Assembly: GCA_963728145.1 (NCBI GenBank) | Contig: CAVSJA010000001.1 | Location: 124,001-188,000, forward strand | Source of the DNA: CAVSJA01 sp963728145 | Lineage (GTDB): Bacteria > Bacteroidota > Bacteroidia > Chitinophagales > Chitinophagaceae | Reading direction: 5' to 3' | DNA length: 64,000 nucleotides | Part shown: piece by piece, positions 26,717-33,935 of the stretch | Numbering within the stretch: position 1 is the first letter of the stretch | How the letters are laid out: the number at the start of each line of letters is the position of its first letter | Translations under genes and position numbers: made by a program | The notes under the pieces: generated by a model | The model's input: the letters and a program-made list of their open reading frames with translations, nothing else | Told to the model about the DNA's origin: nothing | Databases searched by the model: none

Positions 26717-27766
26717 ACACATGCATGTCCAGGCTGATAGCCTCTTGCTAAAACAACTGCATACTGCCATTGAGCACAAACTTCATATTGATAAAAAGGC
26801 AACAGCTATTTTGTTGACCTTAAAATTTGTCTTTTACTTCTTATTGATGGCTTTTGCCTATGCCACTATTTTCTTAACGCAACAATTGACTGTTTTTATA
26901 ATAGTGTATGTTTTGTTTGGCCTGCTTTCGGTTTTGCTGGGTTTTAATTTCGCACACGATTTCAGCCATAACACTATATTCAAATCCAGGTCGTTAAATA
27001 ATTTCTGCTTCGTTTCCATTTATACATTGTTGGGTGCTCACGCGGAGGCCTGGAAATTCAGGCATATTCACTCGCATCATTATGCGCCCAATGTGAAAGA
27101 CTATGACTCTGACCTGCAAATAACAAGTCTGATCCGGGTGGAGCCGACAGGGAGTATACAAATGGTTTCATCGCTTTCAACATATTTATGCACCGATAGC
27201 CTATACCAGCTATTCTCTTTATTGGGTTTTAATCAAAGACTTTGTCATTTATTTCAAAGACGATGACAATCCCCAAAAGCAGAAACTTGTTTACCATTTA
27301 TCTTTTTGGTTACAAAAAATTATCTACTTCGGATACCTGGTTCTTTTGCCAATTCTTTTCTCCAAATTCTCCCTGGTATTGGGTGATCGGTTCCTTCCTG
27401 GCCATGCATTTATTACAATCCCTGTTCCTGCTATTTACTTTCTTTATGACTCATCATGTAGAGCAGACAGAATATTTCAGTGTTGATGAAAAGGGATTGA
27501 TAAAGACTTCCTGGCTGGCTAACCAAATCAAGAGTTCAAACGACTTTTATCCATTTAGCAAAACCGCCAATTTTATTTTTGGAGGATTTAACAACCATAT
27601 CGCACATCATCTGTTTCCACATATTCATCACGTACACTATCCTGAGCTCAATAAGATCCTTTATGGCATTCTAAAGGAGCACGAGATCCAACCAAACGTG
27701 ACTAGTTTCACTGGTGGAATTGTTTCCCATTTGAAACATTTGAAAAATCTTAGCATCAGACCATAG
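26706..27766 (+). pseudogene. Second fatty acid desaturase, broken by two frameshifts
   Basis: The desaturase fold can be read along the locus only by changing frame twice. Frame 1 from ATG 26706 carries HDFSH and HSHH. Near 27141-27162 the reading moves to a second frame with KWFHRFQHIYAP and VIYFKDDDNPQKQK. Near 27361-27376 it moves to a third frame with FFMTHHVEQTEYFS and HIAHHLFPHIHHVHYPEL, ending at 27766. All three histidine boxes survive, so decay is recent or the shifts are assembly errors. It is about 353 residues if repaired, a paralog of the upstream gene. Confidence 0.85.
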
Positions 27767-27801
27767 TATTGACTACAGGCTTCAATTTGAAATCAAGCAA
27801 T

Positions 27802-27809
27802 TATCTTTG
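27802..27809 (+). promoter_or_regulatory. Candidate Bacteroidota -7 element TATCTTTG
   Basis: A perfect TAnnTTTG match 14 bases before the ATG at 27824. A TTTG lies at 27786-27789, closer than the usual 19-base spacing for a -33 box, so only the -7 element is supported. Confidence 0.4.
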
Positions 27810-27823
27810 AGAACAAAAAAGCT

Positions 27824-28321
27824 ATGCGTGGACAATCTTTAATCATTCTATTGATAGCAGGCCTATTCGTGCTTTTTAGTTGTAATACTGAAAAGACTGA
27901 GAATGCGCCTCAAACTCAATCCAATTCAAAAGAAATGACTGTAACTACAGAAACAATGAAACAAGTTCTTGATGCATTCAATCGTCATGATCTTGATGCC
28001 ATCATGGAATACTTTTCCGAGGATTGCTCTTTCGATTTTCCAAGGGGTCCTGAACCCTGGGGACAACGTTTTGTCGGTAAAGCTCAGGTTCGGGAAGGTC
28101 TGGCCGGCCGCTTTAAAGGTATACCGGATGTTCACTATGGCGAAGACAGGCATTGGGTATCTTCTGATGGCGACCAGGGAGTTTCGGAATGGACACTCAC
28201 GGGAACGACAGTTGCAGGGGTTAAAATAAAAGTGCGTGGATGTGACCTTTGGGAATTTAAAAATGGAAAAATTACACGCAAAGATTCTTATTGGAAAATA
28301 GTGGAGGCTGCAGCTAAGTAG
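27824..28321 (+). CDS. NTF2-like (SnoaL family) lipoprotein
   Basis: A 165-residue lipoprotein precursor with a signal ending VLFSC (cysteine near residue 24). The mature part is a SnoaL-type NTF2-like domain: VLDAFNRHDLDAIMEYFSEDC, the turn RFVGKAQVREGLAGRF, then strands WTLTGTTVAGVKIKVRGCDL and the closing GKITRKDSYWKIVE. Members are often small-molecule binding pockets or isomerases; no ligand can be named. A -7 promoter element lies upstream. Confidence 0.8.
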   Translation: MRGQSLIILLIAGLFVLFSCNTEKTENAPQTQSNSKEMTVTTETMKQVLDAFNRHDLDAIMEYFSEDCSFDFPRGPEPWGQRFVGKAQVREGLAGRFKGIPDVHYGEDRHWVSSDGDQGVSEWTLTGTTVAGVKIKVRGCDLWEFKNGKITRKDSYWKIVEAAAK

Positions 28322-28411
28322 AGACATTGGATGAAAATTGTAAATCGATTGAAGAGATTCAGTCGCCAATTAGAACTGGATCCATTCTATTAAAAAACTC
28401 TCTTCAGGAGT

Positions 28412-28762
28412 ATGCAAGAAACCGAAGTGACAATTTTGTATCGGCCCGTTGGTCCAAAAGAGCTGGCATTAATTGAACAATCCGGTTGGACCAAGTTTCC
28501 GCCACGACTTCCCGAACAACCAATCTTTTATCCTGTGATGAATGAAGAATATGCAATTCAAATTGCAAGAGATTGGAATGTTCCCGCATCTGGATCCGGA
28601 TATGTAACAAAATTTAAAGTACGGACTGATTACCTTAAAAAATTTGAGGTACAAAATGTAGGTGGCGAAATCCACAATGAACTTTGGGTGCCCGCAGAAG
28701 AACTGGAGGAATTTAATAACAATATTGTTGGGGTAATCGAGGTCACCAGGTCTTTCAAATAA
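28412..28762 (+). CDS. Small conserved protein (so-called ADP-ribosylation/crystallin J1 type)
   Basis: A 116-residue soluble protein opening LYRPVGPKELALIEQSGW with FPPRLPEQPIFYPVMNEEYA and the closing WVPAEELEEFNNNIVG block. It resembles small bacterial proteins that databases label ADP-ribosylation/crystallin J1. The label is inherited and says nothing reliable about function. No signal peptide or membrane segment. It stands alone between an NTF2-like gene and a broken reductase gene. Confidence 0.65.
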   Translation: MQETEVTILYRPVGPKELALIEQSGWTKFPPRLPEQPIFYPVMNEEYAIQIARDWNVPASGSGYVTKFKVRTDYLKKFEVQNVGGEIHNELWVPAEELEEFNNNIVGVIEVTRSFK

Positions 28763-28796
28763 GGCATGAAATGTTCCGAGCTCCGTTGGACTAGCT

Positions 28797-29359
28797 CTAG
28801 TCATTTTTTTTTGTTGGCTCATAGTAAAGAAATACTGCACCACAACCAAATGTTTTTGTTTTTAAGAGTTTAAGATCAATTCTGTCCTTGATGTTTTTAA
28901 ATAATGGTAAGCCGCTTCCTAAAACGGTTGGCTGAACACCAAGCTGGTATTCATCAATTAAGTCAAGTTGCGCCAAGGCTACTATTAAACTTGGGCTGCC
29001 AACTAAAATGTTTTTACCCGCTTACTTGCTTGAGTTCTAAAATTTCTTCTTTAATGATTTCCTTTTTCAATTTTGTATTTTTCCAATCAACATTTTTCAG
29101 CGTACGGGAATAAACAATCTTTGAAATATTGTCTATTAATACTGCAAATTCATCCATTGGTTTGTTACCTGTAGGATTTTTTACGACAGATGGCCAATAA
29201 CTTTCCATAAGTTGATATGTTATCCTTCCGTATATAAGGGTGTCTGCATTTCTTAATAGCATCATTATAATGTTGATGTATTTCATCATCTGCAATCATT
29301 GCTGTGTGGTCGCAAAACCCGTCAAGAGTCATATTGAGTCCTGCAATTAGTTTTCTCAT
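28797..29359 (-). pseudogene. Dihydrofolate-reductase-family (RibD C-domain) protein, broken by two frameshifts
   Basis: Read on the minus strand, the start MRKLIAGLNMTLDGF (ATG at 29359) and IADDEIHQHYND match the DHFR-like RibD C-terminal family. A shift near 29260-29275 leads to LLRNADTLIYGRITYQLMES and SKIVYSRTL in a second frame. A further shift near 29014-29020 leads to KNILVGSPSLIVALAQLDLI, GVQPTVLGSGLPLF and the final stop at 28797. Rejoined, it would be about 187 residues, the family's normal length. Real decay or sequencing error cannot be told apart here. Confidence 0.82.
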
Positions 29360-29474
29360 ATTTTGATCTAATTTTAGAATCTGTTTTTGGTCGCGGTCTA
29401 AAATTTTGCCCCAAATAAGATTGATTCCGTTGGAAACAATGGCTGCAAGATATTTATTACTCAAATCAACAATT

Positions 29475-29933
29475 ATGAAGCCTGCATTACTGACAATATT
29501 TGCAATGCTTTACGCTATGGTTTTCGTAAATGCACAAAACAAGGATATTGAAAATGAAATCAGGGTACTGGAAAAAGCAGAAGTAGCGGCGGTGTTAAAG
29601 CATGACACAACTAGTCTTGAAACTATATGGGCAGATGATTTTGCTATTAATCTTCCCTACAACATCGTTGGTATAAGGAAGAGGGGTGATGCAGTGAATC
29701 TTCACTATGCAAAGTTTGAGCGTAACATTGAAACAGTTATTGTTAAAAGTGACCAATTGGTAATTACTATGGGTGGCGAAGTCATTAATCGGAAACCGCC
29801 AATGACAATGGCTGGACAAACACTAACGAGGCGTTTTACTCACGTATGGATTAAGAGTAACGGGAAGTGGCAGTTAGCAGCCCGGCATGCGAATTTCATT
29901 TGCCCTGATATGCCTAAGCAGCAAACTCAATAG
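29475..29933 (+). CDS. Secreted NTF2-like (DUF4440) protein
   Basis: A 152-residue protein with an N-terminal signal peptide ending near VFVNAQ and a DUF4440/NTF2-like domain (EIRVLEKAEVAAVLKHD, LETIWADDFAINLP, TRRFTHVWIKSNGKWQLAARH). The start at 29475 is chosen because it begins the signal peptide; the frame is open further upstream without coding character. Ligand or enzymatic role unknown. It is the third NTF2-fold gene in this accessory stretch, with those at 27.8 and 33.4 kb. Confidence 0.78.
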   Translation: MKPALLTIFAMLYAMVFVNAQNKDIENEIRVLEKAEVAAVLKHDTTSLETIWADDFAINLPYNIVGIRKRGDAVNLHYAKFERNIETVIVKSDQLVITMGGEVINRKPPMTMAGQTLTRRFTHVWIKSNGKWQLAARHANFICPDMPKQQTQ

Positions 29934-30035
29934 CTAATTCATGTTGAGTCGAATAGGAAAGGTAAATGGAACAAAATTCAAGAAAAGTTTGGGGCAAAAA
30001 CTGTCAACCCTTATCTTTGCCTCCCGTTTAAAAAA

Positions 30036-30095
30036 GGGAGTTTAGCTCAGCTGGTTCAGAGCATTCCGACTTAAAGTCGGGAGGGTCGGCGGTTC
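30036..30095 (+). pseudogene. tRNA-like remnant 1 (5' three quarters only)
   Basis: It begins with GGGAGTTTAGCTCAGC and is identical to tRNA-Val through the D arm. The anticodon arm is different (TCCGA / CTTAAAG / TCGGG, formal anticodon TAA), and the shared GGGTCGGCGGTTC follows. The 3' half of the T arm and the acceptor strand are missing; the sequence goes into TTCAAAATTG instead. It cannot fold into a complete tRNA. It lies just ahead of the intact tRNA-Val gene. Confidence 0.8.
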
Positions 30096-30114
30096 AAAAT
30101 TGAATGGATAAATA

Positions 30115-30189
30115 GGGAGTTTAGCTCAGCTGGTTCAGAGCATCTGCCTTACAAGCAGAGGGTCGGCGGTTCGATCCCGTCAACTCCCA
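30115..30189 (+). tRNA. tRNA-Val(TAC)
   Basis: A complete cloverleaf. Acceptor GGGAGTT / AACTCCC with discriminator A; D stem GCTC / GAGC; anticodon stem TCTGC / GCAGA with loop CTTACAA, anticodon TAC reading GUA (Val); T stem GGCGG / CCGTC with loop TTCGATC. CCA is not encoded (ACAAAA follows). Degenerate copies of this gene lie on both sides. The cognate synthetase gene valS is at 18.3-20.9 kb. Confidence 0.95.
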
Positions 30190-30231
30190 CAAAAGCACAA
30201 GACCTTAGCCTATTAAGTTGAGGTTCTTATT

Positions 30232-30305
30232 TGGAGTTTGGCTCAGTTGGTTCAGAGCATCCCGACTAGTCGGGAGGGTCGGCGGTTCGATCCCGTCAAC
30301 TCCCA
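30232..30305 (+). pseudogene. tRNA-like remnant 2, anticodon arm collapsed to a palindrome
   Basis: It matches tRNA-Val along the acceptor, D and T arms (GGAGTTTGGCTCAGTTGG; TTCGATCCCGTCAACTCCCA at 30286-30305). The anticodon stem-loop is replaced by CCCGACTAGTCGGG, a perfect 14-bp palindrome with no seven-base loop, so it has no anticodon. The first acceptor base is also mismatched. Its 3' end is followed at once by a terminator and the GIY-YIG gene. Confidence 0.88.
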
Positions 30306-30309
30306 CAAA

Positions 30310-30336
30310 AGCCACGCAACTTGCGTGGCTTTTTTT
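30310..30336 (+). terminator. Rho-independent terminator after tRNA-like remnant 2
   Basis: AGCCACGCAA (30310-30319) / TTGCGTGGCT (30321-30330), a perfect stem apart from the loop, followed by a run of T up to 30336. The ATG of the GIY-YIG gene begins at 30337, directly after the T-run. Confidence 0.88.
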
Positions 30337-30591
30337 ATGTGGATATTTTACATACTATACTCGATATTACTTGATAAGTACTATGTTGGTTTTACTGGAG
30401 ATGATTTAACTGAACGGGTTCGAAGGCACAATACTAATCACAAAGGATTTACGGGAGGTAAAGGCGATTGGCTAGTGAAGTATTTCGAGTTGTATTCAAC
30501 CAAGGCCGAGGCTCAAAGGCGCGAAAGAGAAGTCAAGAAATGGAAGAGTCGAAAAATGATTGAGAAGTTAATTGATTCAAGAGGAGTTTAA
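30337..30591 (+). CDS. Small stand-alone GIY-YIG nuclease
   Basis: An 84-residue single-domain GIY-YIG endonuclease: FYILYS (GIY strand), KYYVGFTGD (YIG strand), ERVRRHN with the catalytic arginine, and REREVKKWKSRKMIEKLI with the metal-binding glutamate. Upstream in-frame codons lie in the terminator and the tRNA-like sequence, so the ATG at 30337 is used. The final codons GGA GTT TAA are the 5' end of the next tRNA-like copy. The gene therefore fills exactly the space between two tRNA-like sequences, as expected for a tRNA-targeted homing nuclease. Confidence 0.85.
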   Translation: MWIFYILYSILLDKYYVGFTGDDLTERVRRHNTNHKGFTGGKGDWLVKYFELYSTKAEAQRREREVKKWKSRKMIEKLIDSRGV

Positions 30592-30657
30592 CTCGGGTGG
30601 TTCACTGCATACCAACTAAAGTCGGGAGGGTCGGCGGTTCGATCCCATCAACTCCGA
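30582..30657 (+). pseudogene. tRNA-like remnant 3
   Basis: GGAGTTTAACTCGGGTGGTTC at the 5' side and GGCGGTTCGATCCC, ATCAACTCCGA at the 3' side align with tRNA-Val. The D stem is damaged (ACTC / no partner), and the anticodon arm reads ACCAACTAAAGTCGGG, the same lineage as remnants 1 and 2 rather than the Val anticodon arm. It overlaps the end of the GIY-YIG gene and supplies its TAA stop. Confidence 0.85.
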
Positions 30658-30658
30658 C

Positions 30659-30690
30659 AAAAACGATTCGGTAAACACTGAAGCGTTTTT
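30659..30690 (+). terminator. Rho-independent terminator after tRNA-like remnant 3
   Basis: AAAAACG (30659-30665) and TTCGGT (30667-30672) pair with ACTGAA (30677-30682) and CGTTTTT (30684-30690), with one A/G mismatch and an AAAC loop, ending in T. Like remnant 2, this tRNA-like copy carries its own terminator. Confidence 0.75.
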
Positions 30691-30765
30691 ATTTGCAGAA
30701 ATCCGCGATCACAGGTTGTCGGTTTCCCCAATTGCGGATCAACTCTTACTCCCTGCAGAACAGAA

Positions 30766-32400
30766 TCACCGAATATTTAATATGCCTCTCCCACCGCGAT
30801 AAGCTATCCGGGAGACACCAGGATTGACATAGGATCGCTGCGAAATTGCGAGACCGGTCGCGGAATGTGCCCATGAGCCACCCTTCAAGACAATACCTGC
30901 TGCACCTGTCACTTCGCATGTTCCTACACAGGTATTGGCTGTCACTAACGAATTGTTTCCTTCCACACCCGGCCAAAAACCTGCCCCGCCTACCGAAAGC
31001 TGCGCATAACCTGCTGTTGAAATATTTCCGTTTCCATTAGGTATGAATGCAACGGAGCGGCCAGCCACTGTACCTACACTAATGACAAATTCTTCAACGT
31101 TCCCGCTCATTTCCATTGTTCCATAAAAGCCAGCGCCACTCGTTAGTCTGTTTGAACTGGGTCTTGCAAAAATCCCATTGCGTAGCGGACCGCCAACAAC
31201 ACTTGCGACATATATTCCGTTACCCGTTAATGTTCCTCCATTCGTCACCAGTTCAGAAGCAGTAAAGCTTCCGGATAATGTAAATGCTGTCGCAGTAATT
31301 GTATTATCTCCCCAGGCATATTCGCCAAGGTTAGCTGGTTGAGGACCGGAAGATGTGCTTCCCCTGCATATCCTTTCATATTGAAATTCACTCATGGGTG
31401 CCAATCCGCTCCAGTCTAAAAAAGCCGCAACATCCGGCCAGTTCAGGAAACCGCAAGCCACCCATTCTCCATCCGCTGATTCATCATATACGTTATTGCC
31501 GTTGGCGTCACATCCATATACAGCCGCCGTGGTGCTAACGACCCCGGGTGTTTTTATTTCGAGAAAATTACGATTGCTACCAGATGTAGTCAGTGCGCCG
31601 ATGCCAATAGCACTGCTTGGATCATTGGTGGTTCGGTTGTCCTGCTGATCGTAAGACAATGTGTTCAAAAAATCGCGATAGGCTCCCTGCGTAATCTCGT
31701 ATTTCATGCACCAGAGTGCTTTCATGGTAGGAAATGGGTCCAGCGTACCGAGGGGAACTGTTAATTGTATGGTATCATTGCTGTAGACATAGATCCCGGT
31801 TGAGTTCGTGACTCCTTCCAGTTCATTATCGTCATACCCATTCCCATCAGCCCTCATCGGCACAACTGAAGAGGTGGTAGCTGTATTATCTGTATAATGA
31901 AAAGCATTGGTTGACTCAGTCACACCATCTCCATCACCAAAAAAAGGCCGAGTCGTAGGAGCTGGAACAAAAACCATTTCAATGGCAAATCCTTTCATAT
32001 CGATATCATATGGCAGGGTGCTGACAACGCCCAGTCTTATGTTGGTAATGTTCATACTACCAAATCCGTTTGCTTCACGGTAGATCATAGCTCCTGCCTT
32101 GTTAAAATCATTTGTCTGGTATGCATCCACTCCAGCAGGAATTACATTATTGTTTCCTGTCATGAACATCTGTACCCAGTTGCCCGACGCATTTTTATAT
32201 TTGAAGAATACCCAAACCCCATCATAGTTGTTCGGGCCAACATTTACCCGCCAGCTGTTGTCCCAACTCAGATCAAACTTTACCTGAACATTGCCCGGGC
32301 CATTGTTGATGATCGACACGTTGGAGAGCACCACATTGTTGGCCCCTGCATAGAAGACGAAGCAGGTAACCAGGCTAGTTAAACAAAGAAATTTTTTCAT
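30766..32400 (-). CDS. Secreted formylglycine-generating-enzyme-like (SUMF1 fold) protein
   Basis: A 544-residue exported protein with a signal peptide ending near FYAGA. An N-terminal beta-sandwich of about 170 residues (VQVKFDLSWDNSWRVNV) is followed by an SUMF1/FGE-type domain: MKALWCMKYEITQGAYRDFL near residues 230-250, LAPMSEFQYERICRG, MSGNVEEFVISVG and the closing GGSW, YRGGRGIL blocks. Many bacterial members are sulfatase activators, EgtB-like enzymes or structural proteins; no sulfatase gene is near. It lies 42 bases downstream of a repeat protein on the same strand, so the two are cotranscribed. Confidence 0.82.
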   Translation of the reverse strand: MKKFLCLTSLVTCFVFYAGANNVVLSNVSIINNGPGNVQVKFDLSWDNSWRVNVGPNNYDGVWVFFKYKNASGNWVQMFMTGNNNVIPAGVDAYQTNDFNKAGAMIYREANGFGSMNITNIRLGVVSTLPYDIDMKGFAIEMVFVPAPTTRPFFGDGDGVTESTNAFHYTDNTATTSSVVPMRADGNGYDDNELEGVTNSTGIYVYSNDTIQLTVPLGTLDPFPTMKALWCMKYEITQGAYRDFLNTLSYDQQDNRTTNDPSSAIGIGALTTSGSNRNFLEIKTPGVVSTTAAVYGCDANGNNVYDESADGEWVACGFLNWPDVAAFLDWSGLAPMSEFQYERICRGSTSSGPQPANLGEYAWGDNTITATAFTLSGSFTASELVTNGGTLTGNGIYVASVVGGPLRNGIFARPSSNRLTSGAGFYGTMEMSGNVEEFVISVGTVAGRSVAFIPNGNGNISTAGYAQLSVGGAGFWPGVEGNNSLVTANTCVGTCEVTGAAGIVLKGGSWAHSATGLAISQRSYVNPGVSRIAYRGGRGILNIR

Positions 32401-32442
32401 TCTACAGTATTTTAAGGTTTATCTGAACTATTTCATTATGCG

Positions 32443-33192
32443 TTATTGAATAAATGCAACCTGCAACACCTTGCCGGTTGCTACTGTCAGCTTTGCACCT
32501 GGTTGCAGCAATTGCGGTGTATTCAGGATGCAGGGCCCCGTTCCATCAATGATAATCTCATATCCGGCCGGCAGGGATGCTGGAGGAATTATATTGTCTT
32601 TCCAGTTTGCTGCAATGCTCCAGTTACCTGACCCTATGAATACATAGGTTACCGCTGATTTTAAATACATTGAGAAACCATCATCCTGTCCTCCGGCATA
32701 AATACCGGGCAAAAGATTTTGGCCAGCCACGAGCCGCATATCAAACCCATCATTTGATCCACCGAGATAAATAGACGGCAAGGTATTTTGCAGTGGCACC
32801 AGTAAGAAATGAAACCCATCGTTGATTCCACCAAAATAGATTCCCGGCATGCCGTTTTGCAGAAGCACAAGGTTCATATAAAACCCATCATCATTGCCTC
32901 CTTTATAAATAGAGGGTAACTCATTTTGAGCATTGAATATTGAGGAATAAAAACCGTCATTATTTCCGCCTGCGTATATGCCAGGTAAAGCATTTTGGTT
33001 TAAGGATATTGGGCTCGCAAATCCATCCTCATTACCACCTGCATAAATATTAGGAATTGCATTTTGTACCACAGCAGAAATCTGGTGAAAGCCATCGCCT
33101 TGTCCACCTGTATAGATGGCAGGGAAATTATTTTGACCCATCAGGCCAAAAGAATTGAAGATAACACCAAGAAAAAACAGGATTTCTTTCAT
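32443..33192 (-). CDS. Secreted protein with seven 23-residue NxLPxIYxGGxxDGF repeats
   Basis: A 249-residue exported protein. A signal peptide (MKEILFFLGVIFNSFGLMG) precedes seven tandem repeats of exactly 23 residues with consensus N-x-L-P-x-I-Y-x-G-G-x-x-D-G-F then eight residues ending in Q. A C-terminal segment with GSGNWSIAANWKDN and a final beta-rich stretch resembles Bacteroidota surface modules. The start at 33192 is chosen to begin the signal peptide. It leads a two-gene unit with the FGE-like gene. Function unknown; repeats of this type probably form a beta-helical or solenoid stalk. Confidence 0.8.
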   Translation of the reverse strand: MKEILFFLGVIFNSFGLMGQNNFPAIYTGGQGDGFHQISAVVQNAIPNIYAGGNEDGFASPISLNQNALPGIYAGGNNDGFYSSIFNAQNELPSIYKGGNDDGFYMNLVLLQNGMPGIYFGGINDGFHFLLVPLQNTLPSIYLGGSNDGFDMRLVAGQNLLPGIYAGGQDDGFSMYLKSAVTYVFIGSGNWSIAANWKDNIIPPASLPAGYEIIIDGTGPCILNTPQLLQPGAKLTVATGKVLQVAFIQ

Positions 33193-33340
33193 AGCAGCTA
33201 GTTCGACCAAAATACTTGAAAAAACCAGTGAATCCATTCCAAGCAAGTAATCGGCAAAAACCGTTTAGTATTCGGCAGGTTTAATATGTAAATCAGCTAA
33301 GGTGCCTGGGGTACTATGATCATAAGCATGGAATCGGATG

Positions 33341-33360
33341 TTCGATCCCGTCAACTCCCA
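33341..33360 (+). repeat. tRNA-Val 3'-end fragment (remnant 4)
   Basis: TTCGATCCCGTCAACTCCCA is identical to the last 20 bases of the tRNA-Val gene and of remnant 2. The preceding 40 bases no longer resemble a tRNA. It is a direct repeat of the tRNA end across the 3-kb stretch holding the GIY-YIG gene and the two exported proteins. Confidence 0.85.
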
Positions 33361-33365
33361 CAAAG

Positions 33366-33388
33366 CCGCGCTAAAGGCGGGGTTTTTT
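33366..33388 (+). terminator. Weak terminator-like hairpin after remnant 4
   Basis: CCGC (33366-33369) can pair with GCGG (33377-33380) and a T-run follows (33383-33388). The stem is short. The placement right after a tRNA 3' end copies that of remnants 2 and 3. Confidence 0.4.
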
Positions 33389-33431
33389 ATTCTGGTACGT
33401 GGCACACAAATGGCATGTAGAATGAAAAAGC

Positions 33432-33932
33432 ATGGCCTATGTCCAAAAAATTACAATCTTAATCCTGACGACCACTATAATAGCCTGCTCCTCCTCAAAA
33501 AACACGTCTACCACACAGCAAGGAATTCATTCTGTCCTACAAGATAGCATTGCCTATCTGGATAGCATTTTTTTCAATGCATTCAACACGCGCAATCTTG
33601 ATAAATTAAAATCAATGCTTTCAGAAGATCTCGAGTTTTATCATGACCTTGGAGGAGTAACAAATTATGATCAAAATTTAGCAGCCTTTAAAAGGAGCTT
33701 TGAAAGTGAAAGAAGAGTAAGGCGAGAACTCATTAAAACCAGTCTCGAGGTTTATGAAATAAAGGATTACGGTGCTGTGGAAACAGGTGTTCATCGTTTT
33801 TATGCCACAGAAAAAGGGCAACAGGAGAAGTTAAGCAGCGAAGCTAAATTTGTTCAACTGTGGCAGAAAAAAAATGGCGCCTGGAAGATTACCCGGATCA
33901 TAAGTTATGGGCATCAGGAATTTCTAAAATAG
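33432..33932 (+). CDS. NTF2-like (DUF4440) lipoprotein
   Basis: A 166-residue lipoprotein precursor with a signal ending TTIIAC (cysteine near residue 19), a Ser/Thr-rich linker and a DUF4440-type NTF2 domain (LDSIFFNAFNTRNLDKLKSM, DLEFYHDLGGVTNYDQ, FVQLWQKKNGAWKITRIISYGH). It ends 3 bases before the ABC transporter gene, so the two are probably cotranscribed. No ligand can be named. Confidence 0.78.
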   Translation: MAYVQKITILILTTTIIACSSSKNTSTTQQGIHSVLQDSIAYLDSIFFNAFNTRNLDKLKSMLSEDLEFYHDLGGVTNYDQNLAAFKRSFESERRVRRELIKTSLEVYEIKDYGAVETGVHRFYATEKGQQEKLSSEAKFVQLWQKKNGAWKITRIISYGHQEFLK

Positions 33933-33935
33933 CAA

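Noticed and set aside
30190..30231. Weak hairpin AAGACCT/AGGTTCTT after tRNA-Val
   Set aside because: Pairing is imperfect and there is no T-run; not enough for a terminator call.
30218..30409. Frames of 63 codons and an N-terminal extension of the GIY-YIG gene across remnant 2
   Set aside because: They are translations of tRNA-like sequence and its terminator; the nuclease domain begins only after 30337.
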